64,000 bases of DNA, taken from the NCBI GenBank assembly GCA_032191485.1, contig JAVDOI010000003.1, positions 10,416,986 through 10,480,985 on the forward strand, written 5' to 3'. The notes beneath the pieces are model-generated. The model saw only the letters and a list, made by a program, of their open reading frames with translations. It ran no database searches and had not been told where the DNA came from. Numbering within the stretch: the stretch's first letter is position 1; the number at the start of each line of letters is the position of its first letter. A program made the position numbers and the translations under genes. This DNA comes from Leptoclinus maculatus (taxonomy: Eukaryota > Chordata > Actinopteri > Perciformes > Stichaeidae). Shown here in pieces: positions 53,712 to 64,000 of this stretch.

Positions 53712-56700
53712 ATGTGCAATGGAATGATAGAGTCAATATCAAAAGCCTTTTGGGCCCACACCTCAGCCACTGAGCGGTTCTTTTTGTTGCTGCTGACACT
53801 GACTGCAGTGTCCACGGGGGAAGGATCAGGTAAGAGGCCACGTGTATGGTTGCACACTCCTATGATACAAAACATAATGTGTTATGTCCAGTATTGCATT
53901 AAGCTTTAATTTCTCTGCTGAAGAAATATTTTTAAATCACCGTAGAATACAGACCAAATGGGTGAATGTCAAGGCACAGACTGGATGCATCGCTTGTTCT
54001 ACTACACGGGGGAGACTTGATCAACTGCCTCCTAACATTGATTTAGACATATGACAGATTATCCTATCAGATGTATCATCACTAAGAGTACAGCCCTGTA
54101 ATTAGCTGATATCATTGTCATTTATGTGTTATTTTTTGGTATGGTTTACTATACTTATTATTACTAATATTTAATGTAACTATATAATGAACTACTTTTA
54201 AAGCTTTAGAGTTGTGGAATACAGTAAAAGCAAATCGGATTTCAGCCAATCCACATCAAATACAGTTTGTTTGCTCCATGACAATGTATCTCATTGCCAT
54301 GACATTTTATGGGCACTCCAAAGACTTCCAGATGTTTACCATAAGCCATTCTGTGTCTGGGTAACGCGTGTATCAAACCACGCTCAAAATATTTGTTGTA
54401 TTAATTCTTCTGAAAACCTGAGCAGTTTCACAGAATTTCTTTTTTCTTTATTTTTTTGGTCTTCTCTTCCCAGGATGTGCGAGGCCGTATATGGTCCAGA
54501 ACAGCTGGGTAAACCTCACAGAAACCAACAGGGGCTCGTTCCCCGTGGGCACCGTGCTGAAGTACAGCTGTGACCCTGGTTACCTGCCGGACGGACCCAG
54601 CATCCTCACCTGCACCACGCTGGGACGCTGGACCTCTGAACCTCCTCATTGTATACGCAGTGGTGGTAAGATCAGATATTCTGTCCACGATTGTCTTGTC
54701 TGATTTGTTAAGTAATGAGGAGTGACTGTTGTGAGCAGCTAAACTGATTTAAAATCCTTCTTTCATAAGTAAAAACATCTTTATTTTCACGTTGAACTTT
54801 GCGTCGCTTTCGTCTCTATAATGATTTTTTGCTAATTCTGCTTACATATAAACTAAAAACAACACAAAACACTTTTAAAATAAGGCTGGTACTTTCATAT
54901 GTGTTGCATTTTTTTCCCCCACCAGCATGCTTACCCCTCTCCAAACCCGAAAATGGGGGCTACACCTGCCACCCATCCCTCTGCCGGATGTTTTCCCATG
55001 GCACTGTGATTGAGTTCTTCTGTGATGAGCGCTTCGTCCTCAGCGGGGACTACAACTACCTGACCTGTCAGGATGGACAGTGGGACGGCCCCATGCAGAT
55101 CAGTTGTGTTAGCCAAGGTGGGTCAGTCCTCAAACCCAGATGTAGAAATAGGTCAACACACGGGTCTTAAACGCTCACCTGACAGCAAAACAATGCAAAT
55201 TAGTCCACATAGAGATGGTCTCAATAGTCTCAACCGTTGACGTTTGTACCGTCTTCATTTAATCCTTCTTCAAAACAAATATTATGTTCTTCAAATTCAT
55301 TAAATATATAATATAGAAATTGTTAAATTTCTTGATCTATTTTTAACTCCTAAACATAAATGTCCTATACAAACAAAACCTACATTTATTATGAAAACTA
55401 CAGATATTAACTGTACTTTTGCCTGTTTTCTGTGTTTTGTCAGGTTGTATAAGACCCTCTACCGTGCAGCACGGCTCAACCAATCTGACCGACACCAATA
55501 GGAGCTTGTTCCCTGTGGGCACCGTGCTGCAGTACAGCTGTGACCCTGGTTTCCTGCCAGTGGGTCCCAGCTTCCTCACCTGCTCCACACTGGGACGCTG
55601 GACCTCTGAACCTCCTCGCTGTATACGCAGTGACGGTAAAAAACAAACCTCCTCATAGTACCGTCTACACTTCTGACCCTCTTAACACCTGGTACCAACA
55701 TGTGCTGTAGCCTGAATGAACAGATATGATCTGCTTCATGTGGATTATAGTTTGACATTCTTTATTCTTCTATATCTTCTGTTTTTATTTCAAACATCTG
55801 TGTTCTTAAAACCTCCAGTTTGTTTACATTAATAACATGCATGTGGATTTATTCAAAAGCAAGTTAAAGTCTTCCCGGTGAATGCCGTCAGAGACGTAGT
55901 GGGGCTCTGATCATACAAACCAACTCCACAAGAGGTCGGAGACACATCGCTGCCTAAAATCAACATCCAGCAACTGCAATAACAGGAACGGACATATTGT
56001 GACCAACACGCTGCCCAGATTGTAGCATACTAAGAATAGAGACAAAGAACGTTTTAATTACTAACAAATACACCAACGTGAGACATAGAGATGCACCATC
56101 CAACACTAGAATCTATGTATTTATTGGTTCCCTTTCTTTCAATGGACAGTAAGCCAGACAAGTATTAGAGTTAAACGTAGTTCTGAACAGATAATCACGT
56201 CAGCAGTTTATCCGTGACACTTTAATGTTATGTTTTCCTATTTCCTGTATTAGTTATTAACTGTTTTTCTGTTTGTTTGTTTTCAGGATGTATAAGACCC
56301 TCTACCGCGCAGCATGGCTCAACTAATCTGACAGACACTAACAGGAGCTCGTTCCCTGTGGGAACAGTACTGGAGTACCGCTGTGACCCTGGTTACCTGC
56401 CAGACGGACCCAGCAGCCTCACCTGCTCCACACTGGGACACTGGTCCTCTGAACCTCCTCGCTGTATACGCAGTGACGGTAAAGACAAACCTCAAGATAT
56501 TTAGTTTTTTTTTTTTCATAATTTGAGCTAGTAGGAAGCATGTAGAGGTTGAACAGAAGAATGTGGGCCGCACTGCATGTCGTTCTTGTACATTAGAGTT
56601 CATGCATTTATTGTTTTCCTGTCTTTCCGTGGACAGTATGCCAGCCTCCATTTCAGCCAGAGAATGGGGGCTACACCTGCCACCCCGCCCCATGCCAAAG

Positions 56701-57660
56701 ACTCTCTCATGGCACTGTGATTGAATATTTCTGTGAGGAAGGCCATGTTCTGAAGGGAGACTACAAATACCTTACCTGTCAGTATGGAGAGTGGGACAGC
56801 CAGATGAAGCTCAGCTGCCTCATGGAGCGAGGTAAACAGTTGATCACACATGTGAACAATTGGATAATCACAGTCAGTTCTGCATTGATAACTGTCGATT
56901 GTTATCTGTCTCACAGACCGCAATCCAACTTTACCATTAGGGATGCCCGCCTTGTCCATCGTGGCATCCACAGCCAGCTCGGTGGCCCTGCTCCTGCTCC
57001 TGGTGGTGCTGTTTGTACTTCTGCAGCCAAAACTCAAGTCCCTCCATCGGTGAGTCTGCCCTCAATACACGGAAGGCTCTTAAAAAGGAGAGTCGTCGTA
57101 CAAGTAACAAGTTGACCGATTCTTAACTTTTCTTCTGGTTCTCCACACCTAGACGTGATCCGGGTGTGTCCGGCCAGCCCGTGTCGATCATGGTGGAAGG
57201 AGTCCAGGTGTCTCTGCCCTCGTACGAGGAGGCTGTGAATGCTGGCGTGGCCTCAGCCTCGCCTCTCAGCTCCGAGTCTCGGGTCCAGATAGTGCTGTCT
57301 GAGGGTCAGCATGCCACAGCGCCAGAGGCTGGCCCCTCTCGGCCTTCATCCCTCAAACAGCAGCAGTCGGAGATGGCTGTCGTGCACCCTGTGCCATCGC
57401 CCTCCTCCTCCTCCTCCTCACCCTCCTCCTCTACCTGGGTTCTAGAGCATGCAGGCGCTGCCGCTCCGTCATCCTCACAAAGAAGGCCGTCTGCAGGCAG
57501 CGACCGACACAGCCTGTCTCTGGACTCTGAGATGGACTACTCTGATGGTAAAGCACAGCACAGTCCAACACACTTTTTTTTTTACTTAAAGATCCACACT
57601 TTGTACTGATGAAAGATGTGTCTGTTCTCTTCAGATATGCCATTGCTGAAGGAGGCCTGA
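53712..57660 (+). CDS. susd6: Sushi domain-containing protein 6 with five CCP modules
   Basis: Type I single-pass membrane protein; the human protein (KIAA0247/DRAGO) is a p53-responsive adaptor. Exons: 53712-53829, 54474-54665, 54926-55117, 55444-55635, 56287-56478, 56637-56831, 56917-57049, 57153-57547, 57635-57660, giving 544 codons. Residues: signal sequence 1-39; CCP modules at 40-103 (A1), 104-167 (B1), 168-231 (A2), 232-295 (A3) and 296-360 (B2); membrane segment about 374-396; cytosolic tail 397-544. The membrane exon and tail identify SUSD6: LSIVASTASSVAL, then LPSYEEA (426-432, a WW/NEDD4-type LPxY motif), then RVQIVLSEG. The end DDMPLLKEA includes an acidic dileucine sorting signal. 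A-type modules have four cysteines and NLT sequons; B-type modules have six cysteines and the PENGGYTCHP signature. Human SUSD6 (303 residues) has, as I recall, a single sushi module resembling B2. The tail has a (TCC)n-encoded Ser run. Confidence 0.9.
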
Positions 57661-58960
57661 ACAATGCAGCAGCCTTTGGACTCCCCGAAGACACCCGGCG
57701 TTGCCACTGACCTGTACCGGTGAGCGGGGATGCCCCTTGAGAGTTTGTCAACACAGCTGTCGACACAGACGAGGCTCCGGGTGACGCTGTGGGTTACTCG
57801 GAATAGTTCCTCTGGTCCATCCCAAAGGAGAACAGAGATGGGGATTCACATGTACATACATGCTTACATTTCTTTCTTTTTTTTTATAGGAATTCCTACA
57901 CGATGTATGTATGTCCAACGTCTGAAGCTCGGTTTGAAAATGTAGAACAAAAACAGAAAGAACAGGCACCACCTGCAGGAGTGTGTCTTAAAGGCTTAAA
58001 AGCTGCAAACTCATTTTGAGAGCTAATAATCTCTTCAGTGTACTTTTCTTTAACCACATATCGCACCGTTTGAGACGCACATCGGCAAAGATGCATGAAG
58101 TCCAGGTCGTCTAGCTTGTTGTCCAAGTCATGCACACTCGCAGTTATTGTCCCTCAAAGATGTTTGTGATTATAAATGATTATTTAAGATGTTGTTGATC
58201 ATTACTCGCGTCATTCCAGGTGCCACTGTACAGTTTAAGGCTGCTTGTCCACCCAAGATTCCCCTTTTCTGTGTTTTTTTCATTGGATTGAGGGCAAACA
58301 TTTTAAGAGACGAGACGATTCAGGTCTGCATTTGATACATGTCACTCTTGGTAAAGTGTTCAGATGTGTTCTCTTCATACCCTTGTCCTCAATGGCCTTA
58401 GCTTTCCACTTCTATGCACAGGTGTCTATAATATGTAAAATAAGGACTTTTAAAAATGAATGTCGGTTAAAAGCGTCCACTGCTTCGTGATCTGATGTCT
58501 TTGTCAGACACGTCACTTGTACACCAGAAAATAATGATTCTCTTAATTTATTCAGGCTGCTTGTAAAATAATTGTAATGTTTTAAGTGTAAACAGGGAAC
58601 TAAGATGTTTATTTAATTGACTTGTAACCAGAGCGCTGTTGATCAGCCATGGCTTCTTTTGATGCTTCCACAACTCTTGGAAATGTTAAAAAAAAAAAAA
58701 GAAAGAAAGAAAGTACGTCTTTTCACTTCGCCGCTTCAGTTTTGGTTCTACTGCAGGCACGTTGTATGTGACACTGTAAATATGAGTACGTGTACAGATT
58801 AGTGTAATGTCTTTGTTTGACTCCATTGAATTTGCTTTTAGACTGAGGAATGGTTTTGTGTTTTGTGAAGATGTTTTTTTTTTTTAATATATGTAAAAAA
58901 AAGTTTAGTCTGTATATAACATACGCCCATTTTGATTAAATATTATTTAAGATGTCCAAA
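57661..58960 (+). other. susd6: susd6 3' untranslated region
   Basis: Follows the TGA at 57658-57660. AT-rich, with homopolymer runs near 57590, 57880, 58686 and 58875. It ends shortly after the ATTAAA at 58936. The end is inferred. Confidence 0.65.
58936..58941 (+). terminator. susd6: Poly(A) signal of susd6
   Basis: ATTAAA, the commonest variant poly(A) hexamer, followed by a T-rich stretch (CCTTCTTTTTTTTATT). Cleavage is expected near 58955-58965. Confidence 0.55.
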
Positions 58961-58980
58961 TTGGCTATTTCCTTCTTTTT

Positions 58981-58986
58981 TTTATT
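58981..58986 (-). terminator. slc10a1: Poly(A) signal of slc10a1
   Basis: TTTATT on the + strand is AATAAA on the - strand, about 430 bases beyond the slc10a1 stop. It lies only 39 bases from the oppositely oriented susd6 signal. Confidence 0.55.
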
Positions 58987-59418
58987 AGGCTTTTCACATC
59001 TTTGGAAGACCTGAGATTTCTCTTTGGTCTGATTGAGCATACAGTCTAAAAAGAGCAAAAGGCACGTCAACAGATTTTATAAACTCATTCATTCTCACAG
59101 TGTCAAGTCGTACAATTAACAGATTTCAGTAAAACACCAGATTTTCAAAATAGAAAAAATATAAATACAAAGTGTCATGATTCTTAATCATTTGTCTAGC
59201 AGGCACTACCCGTAGTTAACATTGCATATTGATTAAACATTAATAAAAGTATTAGTTGTTGCACGTGCTTCCACAGTCTTTCTTTCAGCATCACAGGCCT
59301 CAGTGAAGAATGTGGAGACAGCGAGGGCACTGAATGAATCGCTGCGTCCTCGGGAGGTACGATGTGCAGCTCGTCTTGGTTTCCCTCCCCAGCACTGGGT
59401 TGTCATCTGTGAAACAGT

Positions 59419-60312
59419 CTATGGCTGTTTCACCACCTCCTGTTTAATGTCAACACCGTCTGTGTAAGAGAAGGGAGATGTTAGACTTCTGCTTTCTTTG
59501 CTCTCTGGCTACAATTGTGTGGAGAAGAGCGCATGTTGCCCGTCTGACCCCTCCGGGCCTCCTCCTCCTCCCCTCCTCCCAGCCTCACTCTGCAACAACA
59601 CACAGGCAGCTGTGTCATTTACCCTCAGCTGGCGGCTTGAATGCTTGGTAACATCTGAAGCACAGGGTCAGGATGAGGGCCTCACTACACTGGAATATGT
59701 AGTATATCAGCGGGAAGAGAAACATGGGTCCGATGACTTCAGGGGGGAAGGCCACTTTTAGGATGGTGACGCACAGCTGGATGTTTTGACAACCCGTTTC
59801 CATGGAGACTGTTCTGCTACATCTAAGAAGAGGAGAGTGATTTGGCGTTATTTTTTGATTATGCAGCAATTTTATGGCTACTAGAAAAAAATAACTTGAA
59901 AAACTTTAGAATATTTGAACACAAACAAATCTAGTTTGAAACTTAGATATGGGACAGCTGGGAAGTAGTCAGATCCTTTACTTAAAAAAATCCATTTCAT
60001 TTTACATTATACTTGTATATTATATATTTTTATTATATATATATATATGACAGCTTGTAGTTACTATGTATTACTATATGACTTTATAAAATATGATGCA
60101 GTTGTAGATTAAACAAAAGTAAAAATGCATAACAGTAAAATGCTACTTACACACGTGTGATGGTAAGTTTCCACTGTGACTTATTTACTTGTTTTTATTG
60201 TCAGACCTTTTTGTCTAGTGAGATAAAACTTCAAGGTGTTAGGACTCCCAGTTATAAATAAGGTTAACGAAAGTCAGACATGGTCAGTGAGGATCCTCTC
60301 AAGTAGAGTAAT

Positions 60313-60363
<51 letters not shown>

Positions 60364-62437
60364 AAGGACAAGACTAAATATGGTATTTCTGCTCAGCTTA
60401 GATAAGAGTGCAGATAGTTGACCATTCAATAGTTAACCACAGAATGGTTAGAAACTGTTGTCCAGATGTCTTAGTGAGGACTCGTCCTACCCCCCCACCC
60501 TTGTGCACGGCTCCTTTATAAGTTGTACACACCCTGCACCCTGTGTCCCTCCCTCAGACTGCATTGCACTCTGTATGATGATCGAACCTTCTCTGCGCAC
60601 AGAATAAATACTCCAAAGACAAACTTCTTTTCTCACTGTTCTTAATTTCAGTATCAGGACTCACTCGGTATACCATTAAAACACTACTGGTTCCCAACCT
60701 GGGGGTCAGACCTCTGGGAGGTCCCATGATTAAACTGATGGATCACACGAGACTAAAACGAACAAGAAAAAACGTATTCCGTTTTACAAAATGGTAACCC
60801 TGGGGGTCAGACCTCTAGGAGGTCCCATGATTAAACTGATGGTTCACACGAGACTAAAACGAACAATAAACAAAATATTCCGTTTTACAAAATGATAACC
60901 CTGGGGGTCAGTCGTACATAGGAGGTCCCATGATTAAACTGATGGATCACACGAGGCTAAAACAAACAACAACAACAAATTCCGTTTTACAAAATGACAA
61001 CCCTGGTCAGTCCTATATAGGATGAAATAGCCTACTTGATATTTTCACCTCTTCAGGCCGCCAAAAAAATCCTTAAATTGAACAAAATCAAGAAAGCAAC
61101 TCAAAGAAAGCATCTATAGCGTGTATACACTTACTGTGGACTGAGTCTGCATATGAAAGACATGATGTATCCCAGCATGAAGCCAATCAGTGGCATCAGT
61201 GCAGCCACGACCAGAACATCGGGTGTGAGGACCATCCATATAATGTCTTTGACGACCAAAGCAGACAGGCTGAACACTATGATGCCGGAGATTACCAAGA
61301 TGCTGAGGCCAACCTGTCGAGGAAGTGAAAACATGTTACAAGCGTACATTTTTCTCCTCTACTGGTACTTGAATCTCAGCATTAAAGCATGAAACTTCTC
61401 TCTTTTTCCCAAATTTGGCAAATATCATGTGGAGGCTTCAAGGTCTGCTCTTCGTTATCATTTAAGGACTATGGCTTCCTGTTTATTTGGACGACAAATA
61501 ACACCCACGCCATGTGTTGACTTGTTGTGGAACAGGTCCTTTTTATGTGTCACAGTAGTAAAAGCGCAGAGGAAAATAGTCAAATGAGTAATAGCGTGAT
61601 TATATTCAGCTGCTTCAGCTTCAGGGTCCTGGTGTTGTGCATGCTGGTTTTTCCTCCTATCACAAGTCAAAATGCCTGCTTGTCTATTACAGATTACGTT
61701 TGTGTGAGGCACATTTCAGGAGTCTCACTTTTTTGACGACTGATGAGTAGTTTGGTTTGTAGTGATTAATGCCGATGCCAATGGCACAAGGCACCAAGGT
61801 GAACATGAGAGCGGAGATGATGCCGACGTATGGCACGGCATTTTTTAGACCGGTGAAGCCTTGGGAGTAGATATAGAGCAGCAAAGGCATCAACACCAGT
61901 GCCGCGATACAGGAGCAAGTGGTCATTACGATGCTGGGAGGGTGTCAGAGAGAGGGGAGAAACATTAGTAGACCGACATGCCGGAAATGTAAACGTCTCA
62001 AATGGAACATTTCTGAATCAATACATCAACGGGGGGGGGGGGGTTTACCTGAGGTTCATGTCACCATTAATGGCCAGGGAGAAAATGTTTGATAAGCTTC
62101 CCCCTGGACAGCAGCCACAGATGAGCACAGTCACAGCCTTGACGGGATCCATCTGTAGCATTTTGGCTAGAGAGAAAGCAGTCAGGGGCATGATGCCGAA
62201 CTGGGCCACCAGTGCAATGGCTACTCCTTTAGGCTTGAGGAGATGGGTCTTGATTTTGGAAATCTCCATCGTACAGCCAAGGGAGATCATGGTGATGAAG
62301 AGGATGATGATGGTGAAGATATTAAGGGCTTTGTTTAGGGAGGGGGGGATGTTCAGGACACCCATGCTGCCATTACCAGAGACATTTCCCTGGGTGGAGA
62401 TGTTAGCTATTCCCATGTAGACTTCTGTCACGTTCAT
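59419..62437 (-). CDS. slc10a1: Sodium/bile-acid cotransporter (NTCP-like)
   Basis: Basolateral hepatocyte symporter coupling two sodium ions to uptake of conjugated bile salts. Exons in transcription order: 62437-62049, 61933-61729, 61313-61135, 59822-59623, 59459-59419, joining in frame to 337 codons (human 349, also five exons). The extracellular N-terminus carries four N-glycosylation sequons in the first 24 residues. Multiple hydrophobic helices follow. SLC10 signatures present: [12 protein letters not shown] (52-63), CCPGGSLSN (109-117), IVMTTCS (131-137), METGCQN (265-271) and AFPPEVIGP. Residues corresponding to human sodium ligands Ser105, Asn106, Thr123, Glu257 and Gln261 and Gln68 are all kept (Ser116, Asn117, Thr134, Glu266, Gln270, Gln79). 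The C-terminal exon adds only about 13 residues. An in-frame GTG lies five codons upstream of the ATG; the ATG at 62437 was chosen. SLC10A2 is the alternative, but linkage to susd6 favours SLC10A1. Confidence 0.88.
60315..60362. repeat. (GT)24 microsatellite
   Basis: Perfect GT dinucleotide run of 48 bases in slc10a1 intron 3. Confidence 0.97.
60696..61020. repeat. Minisatellite of ~101-bp units
   Basis: Three units start at about 60696, 60796 and 60897, with a partial fourth from about 60997. Each has ACCCTGGGGGTCAG, GGAGGTCCCATGATTAAACT and ATTCCGTTTTACAAAATG in order. The first unit is preceded by CTGGTTCCCAACCTGGGGGT, which resembles hAT element termini, so the array probably arose by amplification of a transposon end. 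Confidence 0.9.
62031..62043. repeat. slc10a1: G13 homopolymer beside slc10a1 exon 1 donor
   Basis: On the transcribed strand the donor GTAAA is followed at once by 13 C residues. This is an unusual context for a 5' splice site and a likely site of length variation. Confidence 0.9.
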
Positions 62438-62452
62438 TGTTGTGCTCTTCAC

Positions 62453-62843
62453 AACACTGTGTGTTTACTGTGCTGCGACTTTCACCTGTCCCACAAAGCA
62501 AATATGATACAAATACATTAACAGCAAAGCAATTACAGTTTGAGATTATCGTTATTACTTTTATACACATATATAAATGCACATGCTTACATTTTATTTC
62601 AGTGTTTGGTTAGGAAGTTTGAGTACTTCTTTATCTCATATAATTTTCATATAACTCACCCACAAACCTGCTCATTCACATTTTGCAGCTTGCAAATGTC
62701 CGAATGAGGAGCTTTTGATAATTCTCTACAATCCTCATCAGTGTGTCCTATAAAAAGTCTAATAAAATACAATATAGAAGTAGAAAACAGCAGTTGCTGC
62801 AGGCAATTATTGTTTCAGATGTTTGCCTTTTGCAGTTCCCTAG
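62453..62843. other. slc10a1: Upstream region of slc10a1
   Basis: AT-rich sequence that should contain the promoter or leader exon of slc10a1. No TATA box or other element at a convincing position was found on the - strand. Confidence 0.4.
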
Positions 62844-63300
62844 GCAAGGCAAGGCAAGTTTATTTGTATAGCACATTTCTACAACAAGGTAATTCAAAGT
62901 GCTTCATGTAAAACCATTAAAAGCATCAAAACATAAGGCAAAAGAAAAGGAGATTTAAAAACAATTAAGAACATTAGAAACAGTCATTCAAACACTAAAA
63001 AGCAGTGTAAGAAATAAAATACAGTAGTAAAATGCAGGAGATTGATTAATATCCTTGAAAATGGTTCAATTAAAGGCAGCAGCAAACAGAAAAGTCTTCA
63101 ATCTTGATTTAAAGGAGCTGAGGGTCTCAGCAGACCTGCAGCTTTCTGGGACTTTGTTCCAGATATGTGGAGCAGAAAAACTGAACGAAAGTCAATTCTT
63201 TGTTGGACAGGAAGCCAGTGCAAAGACCTCAGAACTGATGTGATCCACTTTCTTGGTCTTAGTGAGGACTCGAGCTGCAGCTTTCTGATTTACTTTTTAC
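62844..63300. repeat. Teleost interspersed repeat
   Basis: Begins GGCAAGGCAAGGCAAGTTTA and continues TTGTATAGCACATTTCTACA, AATTCAAAGTGCTTCATGTA and AAAGTCTTCAATCTTGATTT. This wording recurs across many fish genomes. It is non-coding here and the superfamily is not certain to me. Confidence 0.65.
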
Positions 63301-63319
63301 AGAGACCTGTAAACACACC

Positions 63320-64000
63320 GTTACAGCAGTGGCGGGCCGTGCATTTTATACCCAGGCCTTCACTGCTGTCATGCAGCTGAAATACCACCGTATGATGGCG
63401 CCACAGCTATTATTCGTTTCTAAGGCTGTAACTATGTACGTACTCGTATTAAACCGTTCGGTACGAGGCTTACAATACATTTGAATGATGCTAGAGCATT
63501 TGGAAAATGCAGAAGCTTAAATTCAGGAAAATATAATGTTTTCTGTGGTCATGTAGGACAGTGGTTCTCAGCTGGTCTGGCTGTGGGACCCACCATCATC
63601 CCTTGATGACAAGCCGCGACCCATTCATCTCTTTAGGAGACCGTCTTATGATTTTACTTTCACAACCCAAACATTAAACGTACTGCTCTGCAATCTCTTT
63701 CCTCGTCTCAGCCCCCTGTGTCACGGTGTGTGGTACTCGAGTCAGGAAACTTGTCAGAATGCCCATATTTGATTGTCTGAGCTGCATCACGTGATGTGAT
63801 TCACAACGCCGACTAAGCCTCTGCTGTTAAGATGGCAACTCCACCTCCTTTCTTATGCGCTCTTGTTTCACTCATGAAACTGAAGTTGTGAGGTGTTGAT
63901 TCAATAACAACAGCTGCACTGTTATCTTGGCTTAACCATGTTTCAGTTCAAAACAAAATGTCCAGTTTGACTTCGCAGATTGTGTCAAAACTGGCTGAGG
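63320..64000. mobile_element. hAT-like repeat fragments at window edge
   Basis: AGTGGCGGGCCGTGCATTTT (from about 63330) and CAGTGGTTCTCAGCTGGTCT (from 63561) both resemble the 5' termini of hAT/Charlie-type elements in vertebrates. They seem to be two separate or nested insertions. The right limits are not visible before the window ends and no transposase is seen. Confidence 0.45.

Larger units (their letters stand above)
59823..61134 (-). other. slc10a1: Intron 3 of slc10a1
   Basis: Holds an AT tract near 60030-60048, the (GT)n at 60315-60362 and the 101-bp minisatellite at 60696-61020. Nothing else recognised. Confidence 0.6.

Noticed and set aside
57661..59418. SRSF5 between susd6 and slc10a1
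   Set aside because: Human has SRSF5 here, but no RRM-encoding exon is present in this 1.8-kb interval.
61899..62420. 173-codon + strand open frame
   Set aside because: It is antisense to slc10a1 exon 1, whose - strand translation is clearly the conserved one.
62438..62452. Upstream GTG start for slc10a1
   Set aside because: The frame stays open to a GTG codon five codons before the ATG, but eukaryotic initiation at the ATG (62437) is far more likely.

Overview
This is a vertebrate genomic window, almost certainly from a teleost fish. The genes are split by GT-AG introns, the background is AT-rich and full of CA/GT and other microsatellites, and several repeats have the look of teleost interspersed elements. 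Four multi-exon protein-coding genes could be assembled exon by exon with consistent reading frames. Family and ortholog names come from recognising the translations, not from a database search.

Layout: (1) 1-15.4 kb is upstream flank with simple repeats and a small palindromic repeat, and no gene I can support. (2) 15.5-24.4 kb holds thrombospondin-1 (thbs1, + strand). It has one non-coding and 21 coding exons, 1172 codons, a 1.7-kb 3'UTR and a poly(A) signal. (3) 27.1-51.6 kb holds fsip1 (fibrous sheath-interacting protein 1, - strand), 10 coding exons and 420 codons, with two introns of about 8 and 11.5 kb carrying repeat fragments. (4) 51.7-52.9 kb is a 1.16-kb inverted-repeat transposon with a 10-bp target duplication, inserted in the short divergent promoter between fsip1 and susd6. 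(5) 53.0-59.0 kb holds susd6 (+ strand), a type I membrane protein whose ectodomain here has five sushi/CCP modules in the order A-B-A-A-B. (6) 59.0-62.4 kb holds an SLC10A1/NTCP-like sodium/bile-acid cotransporter (- strand), tail to tail with susd6. (7) 62.8-64.0 kb holds interspersed repeats.

The order thbs1>, <fsip1, susd6>, <slc10a1 joins two neighbourhoods that in human lie on 15q14 (THBS1-FSIP1, tail to tail as here) and 14q24 (SUSD6-SLC10A1). The genes do not form one pathway: thbs1 is a secreted matricellular protein, fsip1 a sperm-flagellum/cilium protein, susd6 a membrane adaptor and slc10a1 a bile-salt importer.

The most interesting points are the sushi-exon expansion in susd6, the foldback transposon that separates the divergent promoters, the X-box-like sites it landed in, and the nearly abutting poly(A) signals of susd6 and slc10a1.
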